Origin: Ciona savignyi
Lineage: Eukaryota; Chordata; Ascidiacea; Phlebobranchia; Cionidae
Assembly (NCBI GenBank): GCA_000149265.1
Contig: CH003383.1
Location: 166,253 to 230,252, forward strand
Length of the DNA stretch: 64,000 nt
Direction of reading: 5' to 3'
The notes beneath the pieces are model-generated. The model did not search any database. It was not told the DNA's origin and worked only from the letters and a program-made list of their open reading frames with translations. A program made the position numbers and the translations under genes. Below, one piece after another: positions 16,626 to 29,900 of the stretch. Each line of letters begins with the position of its first letter. Positions within the stretch are counted from its first letter, which is position 1.

Positions 16626-17140
16626 TAAACCTGTGCTTCGAGTTTATTTGATTTATTACAAAAAAATGATATTAATTGGTTTAGACCACAATAGTTATTA
16701 CAGTCTATATATACTCTATATAGTGTTCCAATTTAAAAGCTGTTGCGATGTGTTAATTATTTGATATTACTTTGGATCAAGGCAACTTATGTTAAGTGTG
16801 TAAAACAGAAACAATAGTGCAAAGGCGGACGAGTATGGATTGAACTGATCACCACAACCTTTTTTGCCCATTGCTATTTGGACTGGTTGTCTAAAAGTAA
16901 AATAAAATAGTAGTAATGTTTTTTTTAAGTAGTGGAATGAAGTAGTTACTTATTTTGCAATCAAATGAACGGGTTAATAGCTTTAAAAAAATGTGTTGAA
17001 CCATTTTTATAATCGCGGATGATTTATGCGGTGGGTATATACGGTCGCAGCGTCGCGTCGTTTGATCGCTGTCGCATCGCTTACATCATGGGGATTCCCC
17101 AGTCGTTGTCGCGTCGCGCTGCAGTGGGCATCAGCCTTTA

Positions 17141-17994
17141 GTGGGGAAAAAACACGTCGCCCGAACTCGGTAAATTTGAAACTGATTAGTCCGGTGGAAT
17201 AGCTTGGTGGGTAAATATTATGCCTTTTAGCCGAAAGGTTGCAGTTTTTAAACTGATTTTCGGTTGTCTCTTGCGCAATGCACTTAGTGAACATTACTTG
17301 AACCCAGTACATCCGATCAATGGGTTCTAATATTAAAGGAACGTTTTATTCATACAACATCGCGATGGTTCTAATTTGTCCGGCCGGTTAGCCTGGCGGT
17401 TTGGTGCGTCGTTTCTTTTGATTTCCCATCCACGAGGATAAACAAGCATATCGTATGACTTATTAGGTTGAAGTAATTTATCAAGTGTTAAAAGATTCGA
17501 TTTGAATCGCAAAGATTCGAAATTCTACATTGTGCATCCCTGCCCATACGATAACAAGGTATGTTTTGCCAAATACACACTTATTGATCAACAATCTTTT
17601 GTGTTTGGTCCATTTACAATAGTTTTCTGTGTTTCGCAACAGGGCGTTGCTATTTGTAGTATAGATAGCTGGTTACAGTTATATCAATAACCCAGAGTCA
17701 CGGGTGCTACTCGAAGGAACAATATTTTAGATATTTATGGTTTCGAATCAGACTTCTTACTTTGAATCAGACATACTTTGGTGATACAAAAAAAAGTTTG
17801 TTCAGTTGTTTTCCGGTTAAGAGTGTGGAATAGATTTCATTGTTTTCATTACTTGTTACAATTACATAGCGACGCTGATAATTTATGCGCCAGTAGTTCA
17901 GGAAATCAAAAGAAAGTTATAACGCATAATTCTGCTCCATGGTGCCGTAAACAAAAAGAAGGAAGTAATCGCGGTTACATGATTTAGAAGAAAA
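17141..17994. other. upstream region of the GIT gene
   Basis: This stretch lies between the Harbinger end and the GIT start codon. It contains a shortened SINE copy at about 17381-17455 and otherwise AT-rich sequence, presumably the GIT promoter and 5'UTR. I see no other gene. Confidence 0.4.
17381..17455 (+). repeat. internally deleted tRNA-derived SINE copy
   Basis: The SINE head GGTTAGCCTGGCGGTTTGG (A-box-like) is joined almost directly to the family tail, CCCATCCACGAGGATAAAC. About 200 bases of body that other copies carry in between are missing. Confidence 0.65.
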
Positions 17995-20900
17995 ATGTCA
18001 AAACCAAAGTTCCGAACTGCCGCAGACACTTGTGCGGATTGTAGCGCGCCGGGTAAGTTCTTATTTAATTACAGTTTTTTTTCTGGTTGTGCCAAGGACC
18101 CTAACATTTCGATTGTTTTCATGATTTTAAATCATGAGTACATACAATGATTACTAAAGTGTTTGGTGTGCAAACATTCAAATGTAATTAGGTGTAGACC
18201 AGGCATGGGCAACCCCTGGCACGCGTGCCCAACTTGGCACGCGAGCTCGTATTTCTGGCACGCTAGAGCAAGGAAATTAGATTCCTTTCTCTTAAAGATG
18301 ATAACTTAAAAGTTGTTGTATTATTTGAGCTTTGGCCACGTGCATAAAATGTTTATTACCGTAAGTTGTGACGTAACATTTGATTATTTATTACCGTATT
18401 ATTGTTACTTAACAAGCACCAAAGAGTACAACAATCCGCTTGCAAATTTCCTAACCTGCTGCCACAGACGAATCGGACATGACAGATATATGTGTACGTT
18501 TGTGCAGCCAACCAGATGTAGTTAATATCAGTTACCCTTAGCATACTAATTTACTTTTGTTAGCAATTTAAGATACAAAATGTTTAAGGCTAAACATGAT
18601 GTACCGTGTACCGGTACGGTCAATCGGTATCGGTAAAGGTCATAAATGCATATCTCGGCAAGTAAATAAAGACCGGTAACTTATTTCACATAAGCTCATC
18701 GTTACGTTTATCAAATTGCGTTAATGAGAGTAAAAATTCATCGTTGAAGACACTTTTTCACCTGCCTAAGGTTTGCTCTATCAGTAATAGTACAGCGCTT
18801 GCTTATTTTGCAGTAAAGATAAAAATTAAAAGTCATTACTGTAAAACAGCGGTTCTTAAACCGGGGTCCGCGGTCTTTTGGGGACCGCGAAACAATTTTC
18901 TGGGACCGCTGAGCAGCGTCCAAAAAATTTAAACGACGTTCTGAAAAAAACTGTGTAAAATTAAGTTTTTACGCAACTTCTCTTCCAATCAACTTAACAA
19001 ACAATTTGTCATGAAAGCTTACAGGCTATAGGCATTTATGACATCACAAGAAGCTATTTGATGTCACATTAGTGCAATTCAAAAGTACAGAACTCCTACT
19101 ATAGTAGGAAATAGTACAACTCCTATTATAGTGGGAGTAAACATTTAAAAACAGAAATATGTTCTCACGAATTGTTAGTTGGCACGCAGAAGGATTTTTC
19201 CATTAATTTTAGCCGATTTTGGCACCCAGGCCGAGAAAGGTTGCCCACCCCTGGTGTAGACAAATCAAATGTAACTTTGCTTTTAAGATTTTTTCTTTCA
19301 ATCAATTTTCCTACTGTTTACCCCGATAGACTCAAAAAAAGGTTATGACATCTAGGCTTTATACCTTCTGTGATATACCTCTCCAAAGCTGTATTAGATT
19401 AGAAAGCTGCTCCACAGTACTTTCCATAGTGGTCTGGTGGCTCGTGAGCTTTTTTATAAAAATATCCTGTTCATTGTTTGGCATCACAAATGTTACAGAT
19501 GACAACCAATATGTTTTTTTCCGCTCTGTACGCACTTTTAACTTTTAGCACAAACAATTTCTCATCACAATTAGTCCCATTTATAAACTAGTACTGTGGT
19601 AAACTGAGATTAATTTAAATATTTTTTCCAGACCCAGTATGGGCATCAGTGAACCGTGGAGTTTACATGTGCAATGATTGTGCTGGTGTCCATAGAAACC
19701 TAGGCAGACATGTTTCACAGGTGATTATACGACAATTTATACTTATAAAAACTAACTTCCATGGCGTGTAACTGCAATGCGTTACCTCATGATGAAATGT
19801 CTGTCAATTTGAAGTTGAAAAAAAAATACAGTTACAGTCATTGTATGTGGAGCCTATACCTGTTATTTTATTACATTTCTTTTAATTTCGTCCCTTAAAA
19901 AAATTAAAATCGTTTGTGGTAGAATGTTTTGTCTGGTAAAAACCTGTTAGGAAGTTTAAAAAATATTTCATTTACGTAAACAAAAATCAAAATATTCATT
20001 TTAAGGACCTTTTTTTTAATTGTGCGGATGAATTGATGTTTATGCATGAACAATTTTTGGAATTTTTCATACTTTATATATAGACTTAATTTATTTTTTC
20101 CTACCGTTTCTGTTTTAGGGAATATTTTTGTGATGTAAAATATAAACTAATGGACAAAGTTATACAGTTATAGACTTTAATGATAAAGACACCTTTAAAC
20201 TGCAGGTTTTATGGAGAATATGAATAGAAATGCTAGTCACAGTTTAATTAGTGTAGGCATGATTGATTTGGCAGGTTTAATAATTATAATCAGGGCCCGA
20301 TAAAAATTATGGCCGTACTGGAACCGATATTTTTTGACTAAGAACCGTACCGTGACAAAAATCAACAATAAAAACTAGCCCTGACATATTCCCACGCGTG
20401 TAGGATTGTTAATTTAACTTTGCGCGGCTTTAAAGTCGGATACGACACACTAACGGTGACATTAAAATTAATTAAACCGAACCGTGTCTTTTCGATATCG
20501 AGTGCGGGGATGCGTGTAATAAACTATAAATAGATTATTTGGCGTCTTTGGACCACCTCGCTTACCACTGAGTAATACCTAAATCCTGAATCCAACGTCA
20601 ATGTTAGAATAGTGAACACCGTCTATTTGGTTTGGAATGGATTAAAATTCGAAAATGATAGGCCTACAGTTTAAAAAGAACAAAATACAATAATACCAAA
20701 TGAGGAAATACATGCGATTGCGAGACACGCGCTCCATATATTTATCTAATTAAATTTGCCGAATTGTCAACTCAGCAAATCGGGGTGCTAGGATCAAAGC
20801 GACGTAGTCTCTCGGAGATTTGATTGACAGCTGGCTGCTGGCGTAATTGAATTTTAAGTTTCGAGTTTTGTGTTGGAACGTTGTAATTTGATAAAAACTT

Positions 20901-23900
20901 GATAAAACTGCCGCTGTGCGCTTTGAAACTATTTTCTTTATATTTTAATTTTTTTTTAAATCTAGAAAATGTAGTACCCATATGTAACACGATATTCAGA
21001 GCCTGCTAAATCGTGAATTCTCACCGGAATATCCAGTGATAACCTCAACGATTTTGGTTGTTTTATGCAATACTGTATATTTTTAAATAATTTTCCCCGT
21101 GAGCATACATTCCGCGTTCTTTTTCAGCTTAATAAATTGATACTTTAGGAATAGTCTACGTTTGCTAATCGGCGTAGAAACATAGGAAACCAAAATAATG
21201 TTAAAAGCAATTTCGTTGTATTGACCAGATTTCAAGCCTAATGACGCAATATTTTATGTTATCAAAACGCCATTTTATTGTAGTAGGTGGAATTAGCGTT
21301 TTATTTGTCGTTGCTTTTACTAATTAAAGTGTAACTTAGACGTTATAAAAAACTATGCTTCCTTTTTTTGGACCATTGTTTTAATACCATGCTATTCTTC
21401 AACATTTTAGATAGCGACTTTGCATCGAAAAAAAAACGATTATTAACGCTAATTAGTAGTAAAATACCAAACGCATTTGATAATACAGTAGATGACGACT
21501 TGCCTCTTAATCGTTTTATTGATCAAGAAAAGTGTTGAAATAAATTCGTTTTTGCCGTGGGGGATTTCGAGGACTGTAGGCTACATGTGTTAATCTTAAA
21601 TTATAATATTTAGCAAATGTCAACAGATTTTGAATAATCCATTGTATTTGTAAGTAGTATATAGGCAAAAATACAATCAAACGAAAAAACGGTAAACTTC
21701 AAGAAAGCAATGAATACGGAACTTGCAGTTCGAAAATCCAGAACCTCAGCAAGCGATTACGAATNNNNNNNNNNNNNNNNNNNNNNNNNNNNNNNNNNNN
21801 NNNNNNNNNNNNNNNNNNNNNNNNNNNNNNNNNNNNNNNNNNNNNNNNNNNNNNNNNNNNNNNNNNNNNNNNNNNNNNNNNNNNNNNNNNNNNNNNNNNN
21901 NNNNNNNNNNNNNNNNNNNNNNNNNNNNNNNNNNNNNNNNNNNNNNNNNNNNNNNNNNNNNNNNNNNNNNNNNNNNNNNNNNNNNNNNNNNNNNNNNNNN
22001 NNNNNNNNNNNNNNNNNNNNNNNNNNNNNNNNNNNNNNNNNNNNNNNNNNNNNNNNNNNNNNNNNNNNNNNNNNNNNATAGGATATTCATGTCTTAGATT
22101 TCCAAAATAATGTGAACTGCTTGCTTGTATTACTAACTAAAATTAGTTTATGTGATAATAAAACCGTTGATATAAGGTAAATAAACACTTTGAAAACAGT
22201 TACCGGTACCGTAAAATAAACACTTTGAAAACAGTTAAGTTGTATTTGTTATGCTTTTTGCTGTTATGCCGTTTAAATATATTATAAAAAATATAATACT
22301 GACAATAAAGTAATACAGTACCGGTAGTTTAGGAGTAGCTTTTATCACACCGTGTGAAATAGCAATATTGGAATTCTGAGTTATGTGCAATATACATGAA
22401 GTGCAGCAAAATGTCTGAAATAAAACCACTGTCACTGTAGTGTAAGATAGTATTCAGATTCTTAGAGTATGTCGTATATCAATTGTATTTTCCTACTTTC
22501 ATGAACATGGATTTTCATATTAAATCCTTTAAACACAACGACAACTGTTTAGGTCAAGCATCTTCACCGAAATGTCTGGCACCAGAACCAGCATAACATG
22601 GTTCACCAACTTGCTATGGTTGGATCTAACTCAATATGGGAACATTCTCTTCTCGATCCAGCACAGATGAGAAGTGGGAAGAGAAAGCCTATCCCATCAG
22701 ATCCTGTGCAGTGAGTTCTAAATAATATGTAGTGTTGTAGTGCAATGATATGGTGACAAATACAATTTGTTGTAAGGAGCAAGGTCACGATGTGAAAATA
22801 AACTTTAAATTATTTAAGTGTTAAAATGATATGGAAATTTATGTAGTCTTAATACTGCATGCAAAGTATAACATGTGTGAAAATTAAAATCAATAAACGT
22901 TTTGCGTCTGTACTGTCACTTTTAAGTACTTTCCACTAAAGAAAATTATAAATTATCCAATGAATCTTAATGAATTTCTTGTAGTCTGTGTATTTTACTA
23001 CTGGTAGTTTTGCACCCTTAACTATTTCAATTCATTTAAAACAAACAACTACCACCTCAGTCCTACAAAGAACGATTTCATCCGAGCGAAATACGAGCAG
23101 CTGGCGTACGTGCATCGCCCCCCACGCCGAGACGATGATGATTTGGGGAAACAGCTGCACTCTAGTGTCCGAACCGCCAACTTGGATACAAGTCTGCGAC
23201 TGTTATCACTCGGTGCACAAGCCAACTACTTCCATATGGTCAGTAAAACATCATCACTGTGTGTTGTAGTATACTGTTCTGTCTTAATAAGTAGCTAGTG
23301 TTGTAATGGGCAAATCTTCTTATTGGTTATGCCATTGCCAAACCTGTTCTATTTATTGCATTAATCATATTAATATTCTACAAATATCTTAATTCATAAG
23401 AAAACCGTTGTCTTAGCTGTTTTAGGTCATGTGTTTCATTACAGATTAATATTTTATATTTTAACCACATATTCAGTTGTTTATTGTTAGTTTTAATCCT
23501 TTTATGGCCTTATGTGTCAGGATGCCTTTATATGAATCATTTTATATTCTAGAATTAATAAAGGATCATTTAATGTGAATCTTAAAGGGGAACTGAAGTC
23601 AATTTTAAGAATATCTTAATAAATGGAAAAAAATACGCTGATTTCAAAAATCAAATCAGTTTCTTTCAATATTTTTTTGTTAAAGAGTTGTGAGCAAATA
23701 TGCATTTCATTTTATGTTAGGGGATTTCCCGTATTACGTCACTGACGTTGTTGAGATTTGGTGCCTATATGCATTGTATACAATCATGTGCCGGTTTAGA
23801 GGTGAATTAGTAACATAAGCGCCTGCAGGAGCGTTGTATTTTTGTTTTTTTATGGAGACTTAGCATAACACTTGTCATATAGCCTAACTGAACCAATGTA

Positions 23901-26900
23901 CATAGCATAACACTTGTCATATAGCCTAACTAAACCAATGTACATGGTGACAGCTTACCTTAAGCGCTATAGAAATATATTCAATATATAGCCATAATCT
24001 GCAACGTAGACTAGCAATGTTATTATCAACCCCTAGGCTACAAACTGAGAGTGTGAGAGATTTGGTATACATATGCATAGAAGTTTTAACAAATTTCTTT
24101 TGTTTTCTTCATTTCTAGAGTAAATTTAAGTTAATGTTGTAAAACTAAAATGGATGACAGTTTTCAGCATTCTGGCATGGATGAAAGAAGTTTTATTGTA
24201 CACAATAAAACAACACAAATTTAGTAATGTGCATTTGAACCAAGGAAAACGTCTGAAAGTATCTTTGAAGATGCAAGCCCCATAGAAGAAAATGTTTATT
24301 TAGAAACATTACCTATTGACATGACTTGGTGCCGTTGCAAAAACTGTATTCTTATGGACACACCGCAAGAATGTTTATGCTGCATGAATGCACATGCATT
24401 TGTGCACAAAATAACGCCAGACTGGACTTGCATTACTAAAAGCCCTTATTTTTCAATTATCTGATTGGATAAAGAAGTTCTTGAAGTTGCACTTGATGTA
24501 CTGGGTTGATCACTATGTTTAAAATCATAATCAGAAAAATTAAAAATTGTTGGAACTGTATTTTTCACCAAGTGGTTTGTTTTCATCATCTTGGCTACTC
24601 CATTGGAGTCAAATACAATTTTATTATGATAATCCTTGTCACAAATATGTACACTACACACTGCGGTTCTTTTTCCAGGTAGTTTAGAACGCTTGCATTG
24701 TTGTATCCATTGCTTTAACCGTTTTTGTCGTTGTGAGGAAATCGATGGAAGAGCACAGGTGGATTGGAATTTCGTGTGCTGTAATATGAATTTGTACATC
24801 CCGGAGCAAAACAATATACTCCACTCACTCTTTCTTTCTTCTCAGTGGCTTAACTTTAGGCATTTTACAATATCTAATAAAAGGAACTAAATTAGAAAAG
24901 TGGTATATTCTTATTAACTTATTTGGGTAGTTAAGTAAAGATCTATTATATATAGTCTTCACTTACGTATCTGAGTGCTTGCTGTGTACTTATTGTTAGA
25001 CTACACATCAGCTACTCAACTGTGGATTAACTGGTTTTTGCAATAAGTGGTATTGTCAACCAGTAGGCTAATGCTCAGTTTCAATAACAGCAGACATTAA
25101 ATGCACCACATACACAACAGCAAAACATTATACAAACAGCCAAGGTAAACCATGAAAGAAATAGGCTTTTCCCACCGCATAGTCTAGCCTTTGCCTATAA
25201 TGGCTGGTTTATTTCTATAAATGGCTGGCAGTTACAGTTTAATGCATTCTGTTATAGTTTTCTTGTTCTGTTTTCACTTCTATGATTTATGATATAAATT
25301 GCTAAGACTTATTATTCTAAAGTCATTTAAATACGAGACCTGTATACCTCAGCATTCAGCTTAGGTCCAGGACCGTGCAGGCCTTAATGACCGCGCTTAA
25401 AGTAAGCTGTCACCATGTACATTGGTTCAGTAAGGCTATTTGACAAGTGTTATGCTAAGTCTCCATAATAAAAACGAAAATACAACGCTCCTGCAGGCGC
25501 TTCTGTTACTAATTCACCTCTAAACTGACACATGATTGTATACAATGCATATAGGCACGAAATCTCAACAACGTCAGTGACGTAATACGGGAAATCCCCT
25601 AACATAAAATGAAATACATATTTGCTCATAACTCTTTAACCAAAAAATATTGGAAGAAACTGATTTGAATTTTGAAATCAGCGTATTTTTTTCCATTTAT
25701 TAAGATATTCTTAAAATCGACTTCAGTTCCCCTTTAAATTTTGAAACCTTTTAAAGTTAAGAGTCAAAGACTTTTTTCTATGCCTTGCATAATGTTTTGA
25801 TAAGTTCGTTTTTTTTCCTATTTCCTAAAGAGGAATAAATTTCCATTGTCAGAACAAAGAATAACGCACAGTCATTTTTGATTTAATTCGATATCGAACT
25901 TCGATTTTGGCATACTTGGTCAATATAACAAAGTACTGATACACATTTTTGTTATTTTACATAACATAATAACAATACTTTACCATTTGGTTTGTGTGCG
26001 AACTTGCTTTCATTATTTAAACAGGACCATGACATATTTATCATATGAGTAGTATTAAAATACGTTACTTATTACTGCAATTCAATAAACAGGTACCCAG
26101 ACTTTTTAGACATTGTATTTTAAAATACAATGTCTTATTTAAATTCTGTCAAAGTCTTGTTTAAAAGTTTGATTTAATTCTGTCCAAAATATGCTGCTCC
26201 AGATTGTTTTGCGATCTTATTTGGTGACAGCATAAATTTACATAGCTGTCATTCTATCAAATTACCTGATGAATAATTTATTTTGTTCATCTGTTTTCTA
26301 ACAGTCTGCAGCATAATTGACCCAATTCTTTATTTTTCTGTTCTCTTAGCGGTGTTAATGTAATAAGTCATAAATTCAGATTTTAAAAATATATAATCTG
26401 GAAGATTAAAATTCAAATCTCAACCTTGGTTTAAAAAACAATTTGATTAAAAAAAACGTTGTCATTTATTTAACTGGTTATCTGATTTGTCAGGTAACCA
26501 TCATATAAATAAATTAAATAAACAATTAGTTCATTTGTGTGCAGAATGTTACTTTTAGTCATTCTTAAAAATAAGCAAATGTCCTTCAATTAAAAATATC
26601 TAGTTTTTTAAGACTACATTGGTACCGTACCATGATTTTAAATTTAGAAATTATAGTAAAATGGTTAACCAGTGAACTGGAATGTTATTTGATCAGTTAC
26701 CCTGACCTGTTATCAAAAAAAAGAATATTTTTTAATACTATTAGAATAATTTTAAACTATAATTGTAGCATTTATGTACGGTAGTCTGCAGGTGAAGTAC
26801 AGAGATATTACTTTCAAGCAGGTGCAAATACCCGGTACTTAAACTATGTTCAATTACTTTTTATAACAACTTGGTGAAAAATCTAAAAAATGGAATAGTA

Positions 26901-29900
26901 TTTAAAATTAACTCTGTAATTTTAAAGAACTCTACAATATTCAGGAAAATTTGTGCACCCCTAATGATCATTTTAATTGTGAATTTTGAGATCATTACTA
27001 AACAAAACACATATTATCATAATGTAAAATAATCTTAAAAATTGCATATAAATCTTGTGTACTCTATCAGATCTTCTTTATGCCTATAAACAATACTTAT
27101 TATGATTCAAAAGAATCCTGTATGAAAACTATACAGGATGTCCAGTGTAGTACTAAATACTCTTTTGTATATTCTCAACCAGCATTATTATATTTTAATT
27201 CAATACCTACCCATAGGACCGTGGAAACACACCATTGCATGTTGCTGCAAAAGCAGGCCAGTCGTTGCAATGCGAGCTACTAGTGACATACGGGGCGGAT
27301 CCAGCGGGCATGGATTCCAACCGGTTGACCCCGGAAGACCTGGCGAGGAGCGAGGGTCATATCGAACTGGCTGATAGACTGGTGGAACTGCAGTATGAGT
27401 TGTCGGATCGACTCTCGTATTTTGTATGGGGCTTGAAACCAGGTCAGTGTTGTGATGATGGTGATATTCTCATGTGATACTTATACTCTAATTAACAATT
27501 GTTTAAAAGTCACTAATTTTATCTTTTATAAAGTCCCTTTTTTAAATTATGTTCTATTTTTGTAAGTTGCCTTAATTTTTTGGTTTCTCTAGTTCTTAAA
27601 TTTGGATGTATTATATAATATTTTTTTGGGTATTAGGAATCACTAAATGATGTCAGTCAAAACCAGAACTTGTATAAGTATGTAGAAACAAATCAAACAA
27701 CTATATATGAGTCATAATCACAGATCATAAAAGTCGAAATCATTACGCAATGCCCAAAATTCGAGACAATGGTGTTGGTATTGATGGGAGAAAAAGACTA
27801 CAAGCTGTAAGTTTCATTATGTGTCATGTGTGGTCTAATATCACCATATTAAATCCAGTATCAATTTTGATGACGATGTGATTGTTGAATCAAAACTGTT
27901 GATCATTTAGGCTGTCCAGATAAATAATAGCTTTTTAATTATCTTGTTCTGTTGGACCATTTGAATTGGACTTTTTTTAACTAAACGTTATAAAAAATTG
28001 TTTTACCATTCCTTATTGGCTGTTATGTTATATTTATTACATGATTAAAATACCATAATAAAATGTTTTTATTGCCATAGTCCATTTTATGTGTGATTCA
28101 TTTGTCTAGCAGTGTCAGACAACTACTTAGTTCCTCTTATTAGTTGCCCTGGTATTACAAGAGGCCCTCAAGATTGCTGTGGACATAATAGACCCGTTAA
28201 ACCTCGTTATGTGGGCATATTCATTTAATGTCATAGTCAAAGCTTTCTGTTACTGTTGCCTTCAAGTGTGAATGTGGTATATTTTATTGTGGGTTGCAAT
28301 CTTTTATTTCTATATAAATTTATACAATGTGATATGTCTAAGTATTGTGAACTACATTCCTGAAAACATTTCATAGTTTTTTAAAAATAAGTTATGTTAA
28401 ATAAAAATGAAAATCCTTGAAAACCCTGAATCGAGTAAAATACTGAAAAGCATAAAAATCCATAATAGAATTCCTTTGGTGATGAAATTTCTAACTTATA
28501 ATCTCAATAATATTAAATGTACCATTTTTATTCAACAAATCAAGCCGAATCCTATGACATAAATCACTTTCCCTCTCTCTAGTTAAGCAACCAAATATTC
28601 GAGGAGCTTGCTATGGACGTGTATGATGAGGTGGACAGAAGAGAGACTGAGGTGATATGGCAACAACACAGACAAGCAGGAGGGAAAGTAGCGCCCACCG
28701 CCGATCACGTGGCTGTTCCCTTCCTCACTGTTAACCCGGAGTATTCTACTACCAGGTTGGGATTTGCTTTATGTGGCTGGTGTATATTCGTGGTTTAAGG
28801 AGTTGTTTATTTATTTTAAAGTATAATGATCTTGTACATCAAAATTGATCTTTATATATTTAATGGTAAAATGGTAAAATATTAAAGTGTAATTAAAAAC
28901 ATTTTAAAGTGATAAGAAAAACTACAAAATACAGTTTATGGAAATTTCATATATTACAGATGTACAACATGTCATTCATTTGATTTTTTTACAATATTTT
29001 TATTTCGCCTCTGGAGCAAAGCATCATCAGTATATTATTCTTATGTAATTCAAGTTGTATATATATATATAAAATGAAACCTTTATATTTGACCCTAAAG
29101 TAATAAATAATTTGGAACAAAGACCATTGTGACATAATTCTGTCATCAGAAATTGATTTAGGCACAAGGATACACTCCAAGGAATTAAAATAAATAAGGT
29201 TTTATATTCACACCATAGTTCCTGTCTAGTCATCCATTCACATCCTGAATAGTCACCAATATAGCTCTATAAAATGTTCTCTGTAACTAATATATTGTGC
29301 ATATACTGACTTACAGGTAGTACAGCCTATCTATTAATGTAATTTTATTTATAATACCTGAATAAGACACCATTTATATACATAACAACAATGGATAATG
29401 AACAAAGGAGAAAATTGTATAATTTTTAACTTAATGCAGTACAAAATATAGAAAATAAAATTAGTTGTCACAACTTGCTATTGTGTCAAAAAGCTTAATC
29501 AAACTAATCATCACTTTTAGTACAATTAAATGACAGAGCATAAGAATATTCCTGTAAAATATTTATTTTAAGAAATGGGCAATGGCGATAAATCCCATAT
29601 TGTACTTCACATATCATCAACCATAAAAAATTAAAATCAGCTGGTTCATAATAAAATGGAATATTTTATCTGTTAAGTCAAATATATTCCCGTTATGCTC
29701 TTTGCTAAGATCAGTGTTTTTCATCATTTTTTGATTGCAGATCAGTAATAATTAAAGAAATGTTATACAGGACTGCTAATGGAACAATGTAATGAACATT
29801 TTGTTTCAAAGATGTAACTAAAGCATTTTATTAAGAATCACTGGTTTACATAACGCAATTAAGCTTTATTTTGCGCTTTGCTATATATAACATTATATTT

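Larger units (their letters stand above)
12990..17137 (+). mobile_element. complete PIF/Harbinger DNA transposon (4148 bases)
   Basis: Terminal inverted repeats AGGCCAATGCCCACTGCA (left) and AGGCTGATGCCCACTGCA (right, read on the minus strand) bound the element. Each end abuts a TTA triplet (12987-12989 and 17138-17140), the three-base target duplication typical of PIF/Harbinger. Inside are the two genes expected of an autonomous member: a HARBI1-type transposase and a DNA-binding accessory gene, both on the plus strand. Both outer few hundred bases are rich in iterated CGACGC/GCGACA motifs, which are likely subterminal transposase-binding repeats. The interval 16630-17000 shows no gene. Confidence 0.9.
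23586..25733. mobile_element. Kolobok-like long-TIR element with TTAA target sites, in GIT intron 4
   Basis: Both ends begin AGGGGAACTGAAGTC as inverted repeats and abut TTAA (23582-23585 and 25734-25737). The repeats are long: left about 23586-23967, right about 25393-25733, nearly identical over about 340 bases. TTAA duplication fits Kolobok or piggyBac. Decayed THAP and P2X7-C-like frames in the interior favour Kolobok, because THAP-type DNA-binding domains are not a piggyBac feature. No intact transposase core is present, so this is an internally deleted copy. Confidence 0.75.

Noticed and set aside
17089..17100. kappaB-like GGGGATTCCCC, also near 44305
   Set aside because: It occurs in transposon or repeat sequence, and a single short motif cannot support regulation.
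20293..20340. CAGGGCCCG, resembling a hAT terminus
   Set aside because: I found no opposite end or target duplication, so it is not reported as an element.
21710..22097. Open frames of 114-124 codons
   Set aside because: They consist almost wholly of N bases from the assembly gap.
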